From positions 8,061 through 72,060 of the forward strand of contig JBFHFS010000027.1 of the NCBI GenBank assembly GCA_041583495.1: a stretch of DNA of 64,000 nucleotides. Reading direction: 5' to 3'. Position 1 is the stretch's first letter, and the number at the start of each line of letters is the position of its first letter. Below the pieces are notes generated by a model. It ran no database searches. It was not told where the DNA came from and was given only the letters and a program-made list of their open reading frames with translations. The translations under genes were made by a program, and so were the position numbers. This document shows, piece after piece, positions 44,023 to 53,755 of the stretch. Origin of the DNA: JBFHFS01 sp041583495 (lineage in GTDB: Bacteria; Bacteroidota; Bacteroidia; Bacteroidales; Marinilabiliaceae).

Positions 44023-45870
44023 CTATTCCTCCATTATTTTAATAAAATGTTCTTTAAGCTCGACCACAGTGAAGGGCAATCCTTGCACCTTATTAAATTG
44101 TCTAAAAAGAATCTCTGGAAAATTCATCCGAAGGTAATTGGCGAATTGCCCCATATTCAATTCACAAACCAACACTTTTGGGAACCGCTTCAATATCTCC
44201 CGGGCATTCTTGGGAAGGGGGTGGATATAGTGAAAATGAACCAGGGCAATTTTCACCCCTTGTTCATGAAGTTCTTCGATGGCAGTAAACAGATGGCCAA
44301 AGGTACCGCCCCATCCCACAACCAGAAGTTCAGCGTCATCGTCTCCAATCACCTCAAGGGGTGGAATAAAATTGGCAATACGTTGAACCTTTTCCGCCCG
44401 GATTTTAACCATCCGTTCATGATTCAAATGATCGTATGAAACGGTTCCGTCCACAAAATCCTTCTCCAACCCACCAATGCAATGCTGGTATCCTTTAGTT
44501 CCCGGCAACACCCAATAACGATTCAACCGCTCGGGATCCCGTTCATAAACCTTCCATTCACTGGCCGATTTTTTGACGTATGGAGGAACGATGGCCGGAA
44601 ATTCTTCGTCTTCGGGAATACGCCATGGCTGAGTACCATTGGCCAAAAAACCGTCCGACAAGAGGATTACAGGAGTCATATGCTCAATGGCGATTTTCGC
44701 CGCATAATAAGCATAATCAAAACAGTCGGCCGGTGAGGCGGCTGCGACTACCACCAGTGGGCTTTCGCCATTTCTGCCAAAAAGAGCCTGCATTAAGTCC
44801 GACTGCTCGGTTTTTGTTGGCAGACCCGTGGAAGGGCCGCCTCTTTGTACGTTGACCACCACCAGCGGCAACTCTGCCATCACGGCCAACCCCAGTGCTT
44901 CGCTCTTGAGTGCCAGACCCGGCCCTGAAGTTGAGGTAACGGCCAGGTCACCGGCAAAGCTGGCCCCAATGGCCGTACAAATGGCCGCCAATTCATCCTC
45001 TGCCTGAAAAACCTTAACCCCCAGATCCTTTCGGGCAGATAACTCCTGAAGAATTTCCGTGGCCGGAGTAATGGGATAGGAGCCCAAAAACAGCTCCACA
45101 CCACTTTTCTGCGCAGCCAACAACAAACCCCAGGCAACAGCACGGTTACCGTTAATATTTCGATAAAGCCCCTTCTTCACTTCAGCCGGAGAGATGTGAT
45201 ACGAAGGCGTTACCGCTTGAATTATTACCCCGTAATTGTATCCGGCCTCCAGAACTTTTAAGTTTGCCTCTACAATCTTGGGATCCTTGGCAAATTTTTT
45301 GCGTATATACTCAATGGTATGACTCAGTGGCCTGCTAAACAGCCAATAAACCAAACCCAGGGCATACATATTTTTACTCCGAAGAATACTCTTATTATCC
45401 AACCCCATATTCTTCAAACTTTCCCGGGTTAAAGAGGTGATGGGTGTTTTAATAATATGGTACCCTCCCAGATGGTCCTCCTCTATTGGATCGTTGGTTT
45501 TATAACCCGCCTTTTCAAGGTTTTTGGCATCAAAACTATCCACATCGATGATAATGGTAGCCCCAGGTTTTAACAACCCCAAATTCACCTTTAAGGCGGC
45601 AGGATTCATGGCCACCAAAACATCGGCATAATCCCCGGGGGTATACACCTCGCTGTGTCCAAAATGGACCTGAAAGCCGGACACACCACCTACGGTACCA
45701 TGTGGAGCGCGTATTTCGGCAGGAAAGTCAGGAAAGGTAGAGATATCATTCCCATAGATAGCGGACGTAAACGAAAAAAGCGTCCCGGTAAGTTGCATGC
45801 CGTCTCCCGAGTCCCCCGAAAAGCGAACAACCACTTCCTCTCGTTCAATTACTTTTGACCTTTTAACCAT
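44023..45870 (-). CDS. korA: 2-oxoacid:ferredoxin oxidoreductase, fused gamma-alpha subunit
   Basis: 615 residues from the ATG at 45870; a TTG 30 nt upstream extends the frame but is less likely. The N-terminal gamma domain starts VVVRFSGDSGDGMQLTGTLF, and the alpha domain follows from about residue 215 with GNRAVAWGLLLAAQKSGVEL and the TSTSGPGLALKSEALGLAVM loop. Length and domain order fit the KorA fusion type. Central carbon metabolism (reductive or fermentative TCA steps). Confidence 0.94.
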   Translation of the reverse strand: MVKRSKVIEREEVVVRFSGDSGDGMQLTGTLFSFTSAIYGNDISTFPDFPAEIRAPHGTVGGVSGFQVHFGHSEVYTPGDYADVLVAMNPAALKVNLGLLKPGATIIIDVDSFDAKNLEKAGYKTNDPIEEDHLGGYHIIKTPITSLTRESLKNMGLDNKSILRSKNMYALGLVYWLFSRPLSHTIEYIRKKFAKDPKIVEANLKVLEAGYNYGVIIQAVTPSYHISPAEVKKGLYRNINGNRAVAWGLLLAAQKSGVELFLGSYPITPATEILQELSARKDLGVKVFQAEDELAAICTAIGASFAGDLAVTSTSGPGLALKSEALGLAVMAELPLVVVNVQRGGPSTGLPTKTEQSDLMQALFGRNGESPLVVVAAASPADCFDYAYYAAKIAIEHMTPVILLSDGFLANGTQPWRIPEDEEFPAIVPPYVKKSASEWKVYERDPERLNRYWVLPGTKGYQHCIGGLEKDFVDGTVSYDHLNHERMVKIRAEKVQRIANFIPPLEVIGDDDAELLVVGWGGTFGHLFTAIEELHEQGVKIALVHFHYIHPLPKNAREILKRFPKVLVCELNMGQFANYLRMNFPEILFRQFNKVQGLPFTVVELKEHFIKIMEE

Positions 45871-46288
45871 AGCTCTGTTAATTCTAGATAAACGCGTCAA
45901 TTCTTAAGCAAAAATAAGATATATGGACCTGAAACGGAATTTATTCTCCATTAATCATCCTGCACTTCATTTCCACCCGGAGTGCAAAAGTATATGCATT
46001 CCACAGACAAGCCATTGATATAAATCAGTATTTTCAACCAATGTATGTGTTCTATAACAGAAATTAACGATTTGCGCCATTTAAGCAGATCGAATCTACC
46101 TTAATCCCCTCTTCCATAATTTTAGCTCCTCCGGCACATCCCGGAAATATTTCGCTATAATACTGTTCTTCTTCTACTTACATTGTTCCGGAAAACCCCC
46201 TTCTTAAGTATTAACGAAAAGTAAGATGCTTTTGCCTATAATCCTGCGGAGAAAGCGTTAATTTTGCCTACCTAAAAATAATTTGGTT
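45871..46288. other. Divergent control region of korA and the carbonic anhydrase-like gene
   Basis: About 420 bp. TAATTTTG at 46259-46266 fits the -7 element for the rightward gene, with TTTG at 46231 but 24-bp spacing. TATTTTTG and TACTTTTG occur on the leftward strand (45909-45916 and 45985-45992) without a correctly spaced -33 element. A 6-bp inverted repeat TGCACT/AGTGCA lies near 45961-45986. No gene is seen. Confidence 0.4.
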
Positions 46289-46804
46289 ATGGCCTTAATA
46301 AAATCAGTACGGGGTTTTACCCCTAAGATAGGAAAAAACGCCTACCTGGCAGAGAATGCAACCATTGTAGGAGATGTAATAATGGGCGACGACTGCAGCA
46401 TTTGGTTTAATGCGGTTTTACGGGGGGATGTTAACAGTATTCGAATTGGAAATAAAGTTAACATCCAGGACGGATCGGTCCTTCACACCCTTTATCAGAA
46501 ATCGGTTGTAGAAATAGGCGACAATGTGTCCATTGGCCACAATGTCACCATTCATGGTGCTAAGATTGAGAACAACGTGTTGATAGGCATAGGTGCAACC
46601 ATTCTGGATCATGCCGTGATTGGCGAAAACTCCATCGTGGCAGCCAACTCACTGATCCTAACGGGCACCATTGTGGAGCCCAACAGTGTTTATGCCGGGG
46701 TGCCGGCTAAAAAGGTTAAAGAAATTGAGCCCAACCAGACCAAGGAAATGATCAACAAAATTGCCAATAACTATTTAATGTATGCCAGTTGGTACAAGGA
46801 GTAA
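46289..46804 (+). CDS. Gamma-class carbonic anhydrase-like hexapeptide-repeat protein
   Basis: 171 residues from the ATG at 46289. The left-handed beta-helix is built of hexapeptide units (NATIVGDVIMGDDCSIWFNA, IEIGDNVSIGHNVTIHGAKI and more). Histidines in VLHTL, GHNVTIHG sit where gamma carbonic anhydrases hold zinc. Homologues include YrdA and PaaY; hydratase activity is not certain for this subgroup. Converges on murI with a 4-bp gap. Confidence 0.9.
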   Translation: MALIKSVRGFTPKIGKNAYLAENATIVGDVIMGDDCSIWFNAVLRGDVNSIRIGNKVNIQDGSVLHTLYQKSVVEIGDNVSIGHNVTIHGAKIENNVLIGIGATILDHAVIGENSIVAANSLILTGTIVEPNSVYAGVPAKKVKEIEPNQTKEMINKIANNYLMYASWYKE

Positions 46805-46808
46805 TTTT

Positions 46809-47660
46809 TTATTTCTCCACTTCAATATGCATCGATTTCACCTCCTGTTGTAAAAAAAGTTGAGCCGCCTGGTCAAATCGCTCAGGGTCTTCGGTGGTAA
46901 AGAATTGGCAACGCCCCCCCTTGGAGCATTTTTGGTCCATTCCGGGATGACGATCCAGATAGTTTCTTAAGCTGGAGGCCACCACATCTCCCTGCGACAA
47001 AATGGTTACCTCTTTGGGAACAAACGATTGAATCAATGGCAACAACAGGGGATAATGGGTGCACCCCAGGATGAGGGTATCAATTTGCGGATCGTTATGA
47101 AACAACTGCGAAAGATCCTTCTCTACAAAAAAGGCTGCCCCAGGGGAGTTTAATTCCCCATTCTCGACCAGGGGAACCCACATGGGACAGGCTTGCTGTG
47201 TAACCAATACCTCAGGAAAAAGCTTCTTTATCTCCAAAGGATAGGAGAGTGAAAGCACGGTTCCATTGGTCCCCAACACCCCCACATGCCCATTACGCGA
47301 CACGTGACCAATCTCTTCAACACTGGGACGAACTACCCCCAATACCCTTCGATCGGGATCCAGGTGCGGAAGATCGCGTTGCTGAATGCTCCGCAGAGCC
47401 TTTGCCGAGGCCGTATTGCAGGCTAAAACAACCAAATGGGCCCCCATCTCAAAAAATTGATGCACTGCCTGAAGGGTATAACGATAAACCACATCGAACG
47501 ATCGGGTTCCATAAGGTGTACGGGCATTATCACCGAGATAGATAAAATCATACTCCGGGAAAGCGGCCAGCATCTTGTTCAAAATGGTTAAGCCACCATA
47601 GCCCGAATCGAAAACCGCAATAGGTGCGGCTTTCTCCGAAAATGGTTTGTTAGTAGGCAT
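46809..47660 (-). CDS. murI: Glutamate racemase
   Basis: 283 residues from the ATG at 47660; a GTG 36 nt upstream is unlikely. FDSGYGGLTIL opens the first domain, and the two catalytic cysteines are Cys81 (LACNTASAKA) and Cys200 (ILGCTHYPLL). It makes D-glutamate for peptidoglycan. It lies downstream of the skp/ompH cluster behind a terminator. Confidence 0.96.
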   Translation of the reverse strand: MPTNKPFSEKAAPIAVFDSGYGGLTILNKMLAAFPEYDFIYLGDNARTPYGTRSFDVVYRYTLQAVHQFFEMGAHLVVLACNTASAKALRSIQQRDLPHLDPDRRVLGVVRPSVEEIGHVSRNGHVGVLGTNGTVLSLSYPLEIKKLFPEVLVTQQACPMWVPLVENGELNSPGAAFFVEKDLSQLFHNDPQIDTLILGCTHYPLLLPLIQSFVPKEVTILSQGDVVASSLRNYLDRHPGMDQKCSKGGRCQFFTTEDPERFDQAAQLFLQQEVKSMHIEVEK

Positions 47661-47731
47661 AGGCCGAAAATGGGTTAAGACGAAAACTTCCGCCACCGCT
47701 AATTTAGAAAGGATTTGGAACTATTAAAAAC

Positions 47732-47766
47732 AAAAAAAGGCAGAGAATGATCTCTACCCTTTTTTA
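47732..47766 (-). terminator. Terminator after the skp/ompH cluster
   Basis: On the minus strand AAAAAAGGGTAGAGA pairs with TCTCTGCCTTTTTT (one bulged G, one G-U) around the loop TCAT, followed by more T. It ends the bamA-skp transcript upstream of murI. Confidence 0.7.
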
Positions 47767-47851
47767 AATCTAACCAATATTGCCTTCGACCCAAACGGTG
47801 AAGACATCTTGTGACCTCCCGGTGAAAACACACCTCAAGGCTTTTATTCTG

Positions 47852-48358
47852 TTATTGGAGCTTGGCTACAACCATATCCGAACAATCCACACTCTCTTCG
47901 GAGTGGTAAAGAACTACCTGAGAGCTGATATCAAAAATATAGATAAAACCCTGCTCTTTCCCCACCTCATCGATCGCCTTTTGCACCTTTTCAACAATAG
48001 GTTGAAGCAATTCCTGTTCCTTTTTACTGATAGACTGTTGAGCCAATCGGTTAAAATTCTGTATTCTGGTGTCGTAGTCCTGGATCTCTTTTTCGCGGGT
48101 GGAACGAATTAATTCCGACAGGGAGTCCCGTTGTGTCATGTAATCACTGTATTTACGGTCGAGTTCTTCGCTCATCACCTTAAGTTGATCCTGAAGCTTT
48201 TGAGCCTCACTTTGCAACTGCTTGTCGGCTGCAATTTTTATCGGTAACCCGGCAATGAGTTCCTGTACGTTAATGTGTCCAAATTTGAGGTTCTGTGCAG
48301 AAACTCCGGTAGCGGCCGACAAAATTACCGCTACTAAAAGCAATTTAAAAATCTTCAT
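47852..48358 (-). CDS. Skp/OmpH-family periplasmic chaperone, paralogue 3
   Basis: 168 residues from the ATG at 48358. Signal peptide (KIFKLLLVAVILSAATGVSA), then the strand LKFGHINVQELIAGLP and a long helical hairpin (about 50-125) forming the tentacles. The C-terminal ISSQVVLYHSEESVDCSDMV parallels the second paralogue (GATVFHSDQSVDVTPLVKKK). Holds unfolded outer-membrane proteins for BamA. Confidence 0.88.
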   Translation of the reverse strand: MKIFKLLLVAVILSAATGVSAQNLKFGHINVQELIAGLPIKIAADKQLQSEAQKLQDQLKVMSEELDRKYSDYMTQRDSLSELIRSTREKEIQDYDTRIQNFNRLAQQSISKKEQELLQPIVEKVQKAIDEVGKEQGFIYIFDISSQVVLYHSEESVDCSDMVVAKLQ

Positions 48359-48381
48359 ATACCAGTACAATTAGGTTATTA

Positions 48382-48897
48382 TTAATTAATCCCAAGCTTC
48401 TTCTTAACCAGCGGAGTAACATCCACGCTTTGATCGGAATGAAATACCGTGGCCCCTGAGTTGGCTTCAAAGATATAAATAAATCCGCCCTCTTTACCAA
48501 CCATGGTAACAGCATCCATTAATTTTTGCATCAGAGGGGCTTGCATCTCTTGTTGTTTCTGGGAAAGATTTTGCTGCGAGCTACGGTAAAAAGCCTGAAC
48601 TTTCTGTGAACGCTCCATCAAATCCTTTTCCTGGGTCGCTTTTGCCTGAGCCGAAAGTGTTTGGGCAGTGGCCATATAATCCTCTTGCATCTTCTTCAAA
48701 TCCTCCTGCATGGTCGCCAGCTGGGACTCCAACTTACTATATTCAGCCTCTAAATCTGTCTGCATTTGTTTAAATTCAGGCATTACAGTGGTAACATCCT
48801 GAATGTCGACATGACCAAACTTTAAACTTTGGGCAAACACAGAGTTCGAAAAAAGTAAGAGCAGGCCAATGATAATTGTGTTCGAAATAAATCTCAT
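48382..48897 (-). CDS. Skp/OmpH-family periplasmic chaperone, paralogue 2
   Basis: 171 residues. Signal peptide (NTIIIGLLLLFSNSVFAQ), FGHVDIQDVTTVMPEFKQM, coiled hairpin and terminal strand with GGFIYIFEANSGATVFHSDQ. It is 23 bp upstream of the third paralogue and closely similar to it, so the two look like a tandem duplication. Role as for the other Skp proteins. Confidence 0.88.
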   Translation of the reverse strand: MRFISNTIIIGLLLLFSNSVFAQSLKFGHVDIQDVTTVMPEFKQMQTDLEAEYSKLESQLATMQEDLKKMQEDYMATAQTLSAQAKATQEKDLMERSQKVQAFYRSSQQNLSQKQQEMQAPLMQKLMDAVTMVGKEGGFIYIFEANSGATVFHSDQSVDVTPLVKKKLGIN

Positions 48898-48943
48898 AGA
48901 GTAAAGATTACTTAATATTTGATTGCTATTAGATAATTATTTT

Positions 48944-49465
48944 TTACTTGCCATACCCGAGAAGGTCCAGCACGTCATCGCTGATATCTTCCTTTGGATT
49001 AATATAAATAAGACCTACGCCACCCGATTTATCGAAGACGGCACCCAGGTTTTGATCAACAGCCAGTTCGCGAATGGCAGCGGCCACCTTATCCTGGATG
49101 GGCTGCATTAGCTCCTGCTGTTTCCGGGCCAGGACACCCTCGGGACCAAAATATTGTCTCTGCAGGGCTTTGGCTTGTTTCTCCTTCTCCACAATATCAT
49201 TCTCGCGTTGCACTTTCATCTCTCCTGAGAGAAAAACATTCTCCTTCTGATAATTCTGGTAAAGTTGTGCTACCTCCTTATAGATGGCTTCAATCTCTGC
49301 TTGCCACTCCTCAGAGAGTCGATCGAGCTGTTCCTGTCCTGCTTCATAAGCAGGAATGCTTTTCAAAATATACTCGGTGTCAACAAAAGCATACTTCTGA
49401 CCCTGAATAGTTCCGGCAGCCAACAGGCCTGTTGCGAGCAACAAAGAAAATACCAATCGTCTCAT
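48944..49465 (-). CDS. Skp/OmpH-family periplasmic chaperone, paralogue 1
   Basis: 173 residues from the ATG at 49465. Signal peptide (RRLVFSLLLATGLLAAGTIQ), YAFVDTEYILKSIPAYEAGQ and a long helical hairpin, ending with GGVGLIYINPKEDISDDVLD. This is the classical Bacteroidota OmpH that directly follows bamA. It is more diverged from the other two paralogues than they are from each other. Confidence 0.9.
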   Translation of the reverse strand: MRRLVFSLLLATGLLAAGTIQGQKYAFVDTEYILKSIPAYEAGQEQLDRLSEEWQAEIEAIYKEVAQLYQNYQKENVFLSGEMKVQRENDIVEKEKQAKALQRQYFGPEGVLARKQQELMQPIQDKVAAAIRELAVDQNLGAVFDKSGGVGLIYINPKEDISDDVLDLLGYGK

Positions 49466-49547
49466 GATCTGCAATTTAAATTAACAATTAATTTCCAGAT
49501 ATAACACATCGCAAAAATTGAACCACAAATAAATGTCCTCAATAATA

Positions 49548-52118
49548 CTAAAAGTTCTGCCCTATTACAAAGTGGAAATTACTTCCATTGGCACCCGAGC
49601 GACCGGAAATCTCATCGAAACCATAACCCCAATCAATTCCCATTAAACCAAAGATAGGCAGAAAAATTCTAAGTCCTATACCCGCCGAGCGCTTCAACCC
49701 AAAGGGGTTATAATCTCTAAATTCGGACCATGAGTTTCCGGCTTCTGCAAATACGAGACCGTAGACGGTAGCCGAAGGCTGAAGTGTAAGGGGATACCTA
49801 AGCTCCATTGCCATTTTGGTATAAAGATTTCCATCCTGACTTCCTGTAGCGTTGTAAGGTGTTAAGGATGAATTTTCGTAACCACGCAGACCAACGGTTT
49901 CGCTACCATAATAGCTGTAACCAGACATCCCGTCGCCGCCCATCACGAACTTCTCGAACGGCGATTTTCTATACTTGTCATAATAACCTAAAAATCCCCC
50001 CTCTAACTTAGTCATAAAAATCAACTTCCCTCCTTTATCCAGGGGTTTAAAGTTGCTTCCTTTAAAGGTCCACTTATGGTATTCGATCCATTGATACCGT
50101 TCTTCATCGTCCATTTCCTGAGAAAAATCACGACTGTCAAAAAGTGAGTACGGGGGTGTAAACTCCAGTCCCAGAGTAAAATCTGAACCATTACGGGTAT
50201 ACAATGGGTTGTCGATGGAATTACGCGATAATACTGTCTTGAAGTTAAGGTTATTACTGTTCCCATTCTGCATAATAAAATAGGTCCAGTCTTTCAAATC
50301 GTAATGCTGAAAGCTTGCCTGTGCATAGAACTGAAAAAAGTCATCGGGCCAACTCAATCGTTTTCCAAACCCTACCGAAATTCCGGTAATCTTCATATGT
50401 TCACTGGGATCCGCTTCCAGTGAAGAATAGCCGGACCCATAGCCACCATAGCTGCCATAGCTGCTGTAAGGGCTGTAGCTGGATGAATTGCCATAGTAGT
50501 AACTACTGTTCACGCCCGTCTGCACGGAACGATGCAGAGATATACTCAACGAGTTGGGTTTTTTTCCTCCCAACCAGGGTTCTGTGAAAGAAAAGCTGTA
50601 CGACTGATAATATTTCCCGTTGGATTGGGCCCTTAACGAAAGGGTTTGACCGTCACCCGTTGGCAAAGGCCGCCAGGCCTCTTTATTTAATATGTTACGA
50701 ACCGAGAAGTTGGTAAACTTCAATCCCAGAGATCCCACAAACATACCACCTCCCCATCCACCGGAGAGTTCAATTTGATCGTTGGCTTTTTCTTCAAGAT
50801 TATACTCCAAATCGACGGTCCCTTTCTCCGGGTCGGGCAACGGCACCGGATTGATCTTCTCCGGGTCGAAATGGCCCAATTGCGACAGCTCCCTAACCGT
50901 ACGAATCAGCTCCGCTTTACTAAACAACTCTCCAGGCTTGGTGCGAATCTCACGACGAACCACATGCTCGTGGGTTTTGGTATTACCTTTAATAATCACC
51001 TCATTAATGGTGGCTTGATCACCCTCATAAACACGCATCTCCAGGTCGACCGTATCGTTGGCCACCCTTAAGTCCACCGGCTGGATATTACAAAACAGAT
51101 AACCTGTATTGAGATATTCGTTGTGCACAGCATCGTCATCCTCAAAGAGCCTTTTATCCAAAAGTGTTTGGTTAAAAACGTCGCCTTTTTTGATACGCAA
51201 TTGTTGACTCAGATAGGGCCCGGGGTAAATGGTATTACCAACCCAGGTGATATTACCGATGTAATATTTATTTCCTTCACTAATTTTGATGGCCAAATCC
51301 ACGGTATTATCCGGGTTACGGGTAATGGAATCGTAAACGATTTGGGCGTCCCGATAGCCCATTTCATTGTATTTCTCGATGACGGCTACCAAATCGGCAT
51401 CATAACTCTCGGTCACAAACTTTTTAGTCCTAAAGAAATTCAATATTTTCCCTTTCTCGTTGGTTTTTTTCATAAACCGGTTAAGCTTATTATGGGAAAA
51501 CACCTTATTATCAACGAACTCAAGGCTGTTTACTTTTACTTTATCTTTTTTATCCACATCCACATCCAGAAAGACATGATTGGGTTTATCGGGATCGTCG
51601 CGTTGTACAATAGACACCTCGGTATTAAAAAAGCCCTTCTCCACAAAATAGTCGGTGATGTACTTTTCAGCCCGGTCGATAAGATAAGTGGTTACCTGCG
51701 ACCCTTTCATCATGGAGATTTTATCTGAAATGGTCTCCACCTCCGACTTTTTCAGGCCTGTGAACTTGATTTCCGAGAGACGCGGCCGCTCCTGAAGGAA
51801 GATATTAAGGTAAATCTGGTCACCTTCAATTTTTACGGCGCTAATTTTTACATCCGAAAAAAGCCCGTAGTCCCAATATTTCTTGATTGCCGAGGAGATT
51901 TGCTCTCCGGGAACCATGATCTTTTGACCAACCCTTAACCCCGAAAGATTCGCTAATATTTGAGGATCATTATTTAATTCTCCTGTTACCGTTATTTCAG
52001 CAATCACATACTCACGGGCTTTCCCGGTATAGGAGATCGAAGGAACTTCTTCCTGCCCCTTAAGGCCTGCTATTACACTGAAAAATATAAGAACTAGAGC
52101 GATACTACGTTTCAACAT
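49548..52118 (-). CDS. bamA: Outer-membrane protein assembly factor BamA
   Basis: 856 residues. Signal peptide, then five POTRA domains (about 35-420, with VTGELNNDPQILANLSGLRV, KFTGLKKSEVETISDKISMM and others) and a 16-strand barrel ending FHFVIGQNF. The barrel holds the conserved MGGDGMSGYSYYG segment and an unusual Tyr/Ser/Gly-rich insertion (YSPYSSYGSYGGYGSGYSS, about residue 550) in an extracellular loop. Essential beta-barrel insertase. It follows uppS by 10 bp. Confidence 0.95.
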   Translation of the reverse strand: MLKRSIALVLIFFSVIAGLKGQEEVPSISYTGKAREYVIAEITVTGELNNDPQILANLSGLRVGQKIMVPGEQISSAIKKYWDYGLFSDVKISAVKIEGDQIYLNIFLQERPRLSEIKFTGLKKSEVETISDKISMMKGSQVTTYLIDRAEKYITDYFVEKGFFNTEVSIVQRDDPDKPNHVFLDVDVDKKDKVKVNSLEFVDNKVFSHNKLNRFMKKTNEKGKILNFFRTKKFVTESYDADLVAVIEKYNEMGYRDAQIVYDSITRNPDNTVDLAIKISEGNKYYIGNITWVGNTIYPGPYLSQQLRIKKGDVFNQTLLDKRLFEDDDAVHNEYLNTGYLFCNIQPVDLRVANDTVDLEMRVYEGDQATINEVIIKGNTKTHEHVVRREIRTKPGELFSKAELIRTVRELSQLGHFDPEKINPVPLPDPEKGTVDLEYNLEEKANDQIELSGGWGGGMFVGSLGLKFTNFSVRNILNKEAWRPLPTGDGQTLSLRAQSNGKYYQSYSFSFTEPWLGGKKPNSLSISLHRSVQTGVNSSYYYGNSSSYSPYSSYGSYGGYGSGYSSLEADPSEHMKITGISVGFGKRLSWPDDFFQFYAQASFQHYDLKDWTYFIMQNGNSNNLNFKTVLSRNSIDNPLYTRNGSDFTLGLEFTPPYSLFDSRDFSQEMDDEERYQWIEYHKWTFKGSNFKPLDKGGKLIFMTKLEGGFLGYYDKYRKSPFEKFVMGGDGMSGYSYYGSETVGLRGYENSSLTPYNATGSQDGNLYTKMAMELRYPLTLQPSATVYGLVFAEAGNSWSEFRDYNPFGLKRSAGIGLRIFLPIFGLMGIDWGYGFDEISGRSGANGSNFHFVIGQNF

Positions 52119-52128
52119 TATCTATCTT

Positions 52129-52872
52129 TTAATATTTTATCTGATCACTGATTTTTCCGAATCTTCTTTCCCGGGATTGATAGTCGTGGAGGGCTTCAAA
52201 AAAATGTTCTCTGCGAAAATCGGGCCATAAAACGTTACAAAAATACAATTCTGAATATGCTACTTGCCAAAGCAGAAAATTACTAAGTCTAAATTCGCCA
52301 CTGGTTCTTATCATCAATTCAGGATCAGGCATTTGAGCTGTTTCCAGGTATTGGCTAAAAAATTCGGCATCTATTTGCGATGGATCAATTTTTTTATCCC
52401 GCGCCCCGATGGCAATATTCTTAACGGCCTCGATAATTTCCCAGCGGGAACTGTAACTGAGGGCCAACGTCAAGGTCAATCCATCGTTGGAGCTGGTCTT
52501 GTCAATGGTTTCGGAGAGTTTGTCCTGAACACTTTTGGGAAGGGTTGCCTTACAACCAATGGACTTCAACTTAACATTGTTGTCCATTAAAGTCTTGGTT
52601 TCGGAGGCAATGGTAGAAACCAGAAGCGACATGAGGGCATCGACTTCATTCTTTGGTCTGTTCCAGTTTTCGGTAGAAAAAGCATAAAGGGTAAGATAAC
52701 CCAGCCCTAATTCAGCAGCGGCTTCAGTCACGTCTCTCACGGCTTTGACGCCATGTTTATGACCAAAAACCCTTGCATTCCCTCTTTTTCTAGCCCAGCG
52801 CCCGTTGCCATCCATGATGATAGCCACGTGACGAGGTAATTTTTCTTTGACCAGTTCTTCTTTAACCGACAT
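52129..52872 (-). CDS. uppS: Isoprenyl transferase (undecaprenyl diphosphate synthase)
   Basis: 247 residues. RHVAIIMDGNGRWARKRG holds the catalytic Asp21 and the diphosphate-binding residues, and TLYAFSTENWNRPKNEV, DLMIRTSGE-type (PELMIRTSGEFRLSNF) and WPDF motifs complete the cis-prenyltransferase family. It makes the lipid carrier for peptidoglycan and other glycans. Same operon as bamA and the DUF6089 gene. Confidence 0.96.
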   Translation of the reverse strand: MSVKEELVKEKLPRHVAIIMDGNGRWARKRGNARVFGHKHGVKAVRDVTEAAAELGLGYLTLYAFSTENWNRPKNEVDALMSLLVSTIASETKTLMDNNVKLKSIGCKATLPKSVQDKLSETIDKTSSNDGLTLTLALSYSSRWEIIEAVKNIAIGARDKKIDPSQIDAEFFSQYLETAQMPDPELMIRTSGEFRLSNFLLWQVAYSELYFCNVLWPDFRREHFFEALHDYQSRERRFGKISDQIKY

Positions 52873-52896
52873 AAAACTATCTATTCTTCCTCTTTA

Positions 52897-53646
52897 TTAA
52901 TACCCCCCCTCACAACGTGAGCGCTGCTTCAACAGGGTGAAGGTGACGTAAACACCGGCAAATGAATACCAATCATTATTGTGAGTACCCGAAGATTCAT
53001 TAAAGTTAAAGGGGTCAGCCGGATCGACTGCCCCGGATCCTAACTTATCTAAATCATCGACGAAAGTCTTTCGAAAAGTCCATTCCGCACCAAACCTCAT
53101 CCAATCTGTTGGTTTCCATTTAACTCCAATCCCGACGGGCAAAGATAATATAAAATGCGGTTTTTCAGAACGGTTACCCCCATCTTCCTGATATCTTCTG
53201 TAGAGAGTTGTGGCTAACCCTCCAGAGAGATATGGTGTAAAGGTAGTTTGGGCCTTTCGGAAGGCATGATCGTAAGAGAAAAAATTGATTTCTATCTGAC
53301 CCGACAGGTCGGCAACCGTTCTTCTAAAGAAATAGCTGCTCCCCCCGCTGGTAGTGGTGGGATAAAGGATATTCTTTTGTGGATAACTTCCGCTAAGGTC
53401 CCCGAGAGTCAGGGTAGATTTTGCCGCTATCCGATCATTAAAAACATATCGTAGCAGCCCTCCAAAAGCGGGATGGATATTGTAAAATTGCCGTTGGGGA
53501 TTTAGATCGCCATTGTAGTAGGAAACACCCAAAAAAGGGCCTCCCTCCAGCTTACTTTGCGCCCTGACATTTGTCCGGCAAAACATCATGAAGAGCACAA
53601 GAGCTATATATCCGGTTTTTAACCCGGAGGTCCAGGAATTCGTCAT
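52897..53646 (-). CDS. DUF6089 (PorG-like) outer-membrane barrel protein
   Basis: 249 residues with a signal sequence (LKTGYIALVLFMMFCRTNVR). The start of the mature part, LEGGPFLGVSYYNGDLNPQR, and the eight-strand barrel ending in YSFAGVYVTFTLLK match the DUF6089 family. P. gingivalis PorG, part of the type IX secretion machinery, belongs to it. In most Bacteroidota the gene sits between nadK and uppS as here, so it may be a general envelope component. Confidence 0.82.
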   Translation of the reverse strand: MTNSWTSGLKTGYIALVLFMMFCRTNVRAQSKLEGGPFLGVSYYNGDLNPQRQFYNIHPAFGGLLRYVFNDRIAAKSTLTLGDLSGSYPQKNILYPTTTSGGSSYFFRRTVADLSGQIEINFFSYDHAFRKAQTTFTPYLSGGLATTLYRRYQEDGGNRSEKPHFILSLPVGIGVKWKPTDWMRFGAEWTFRKTFVDDLDKLGSGAVDPADPFNFNESSGTHNNDWYSFAGVYVTFTLLKQRSRCEGGY

Positions 53647-53755
53647 CTAAAAAATAATAATTAAGCACAAGGGGGGTGTGCCTTGTCTGTGATTTGGTCT
53701 TCTGACTGGTTACTGATTGTTAACGTTCATTGATTCGGTTTATTGCGCCTATAGG

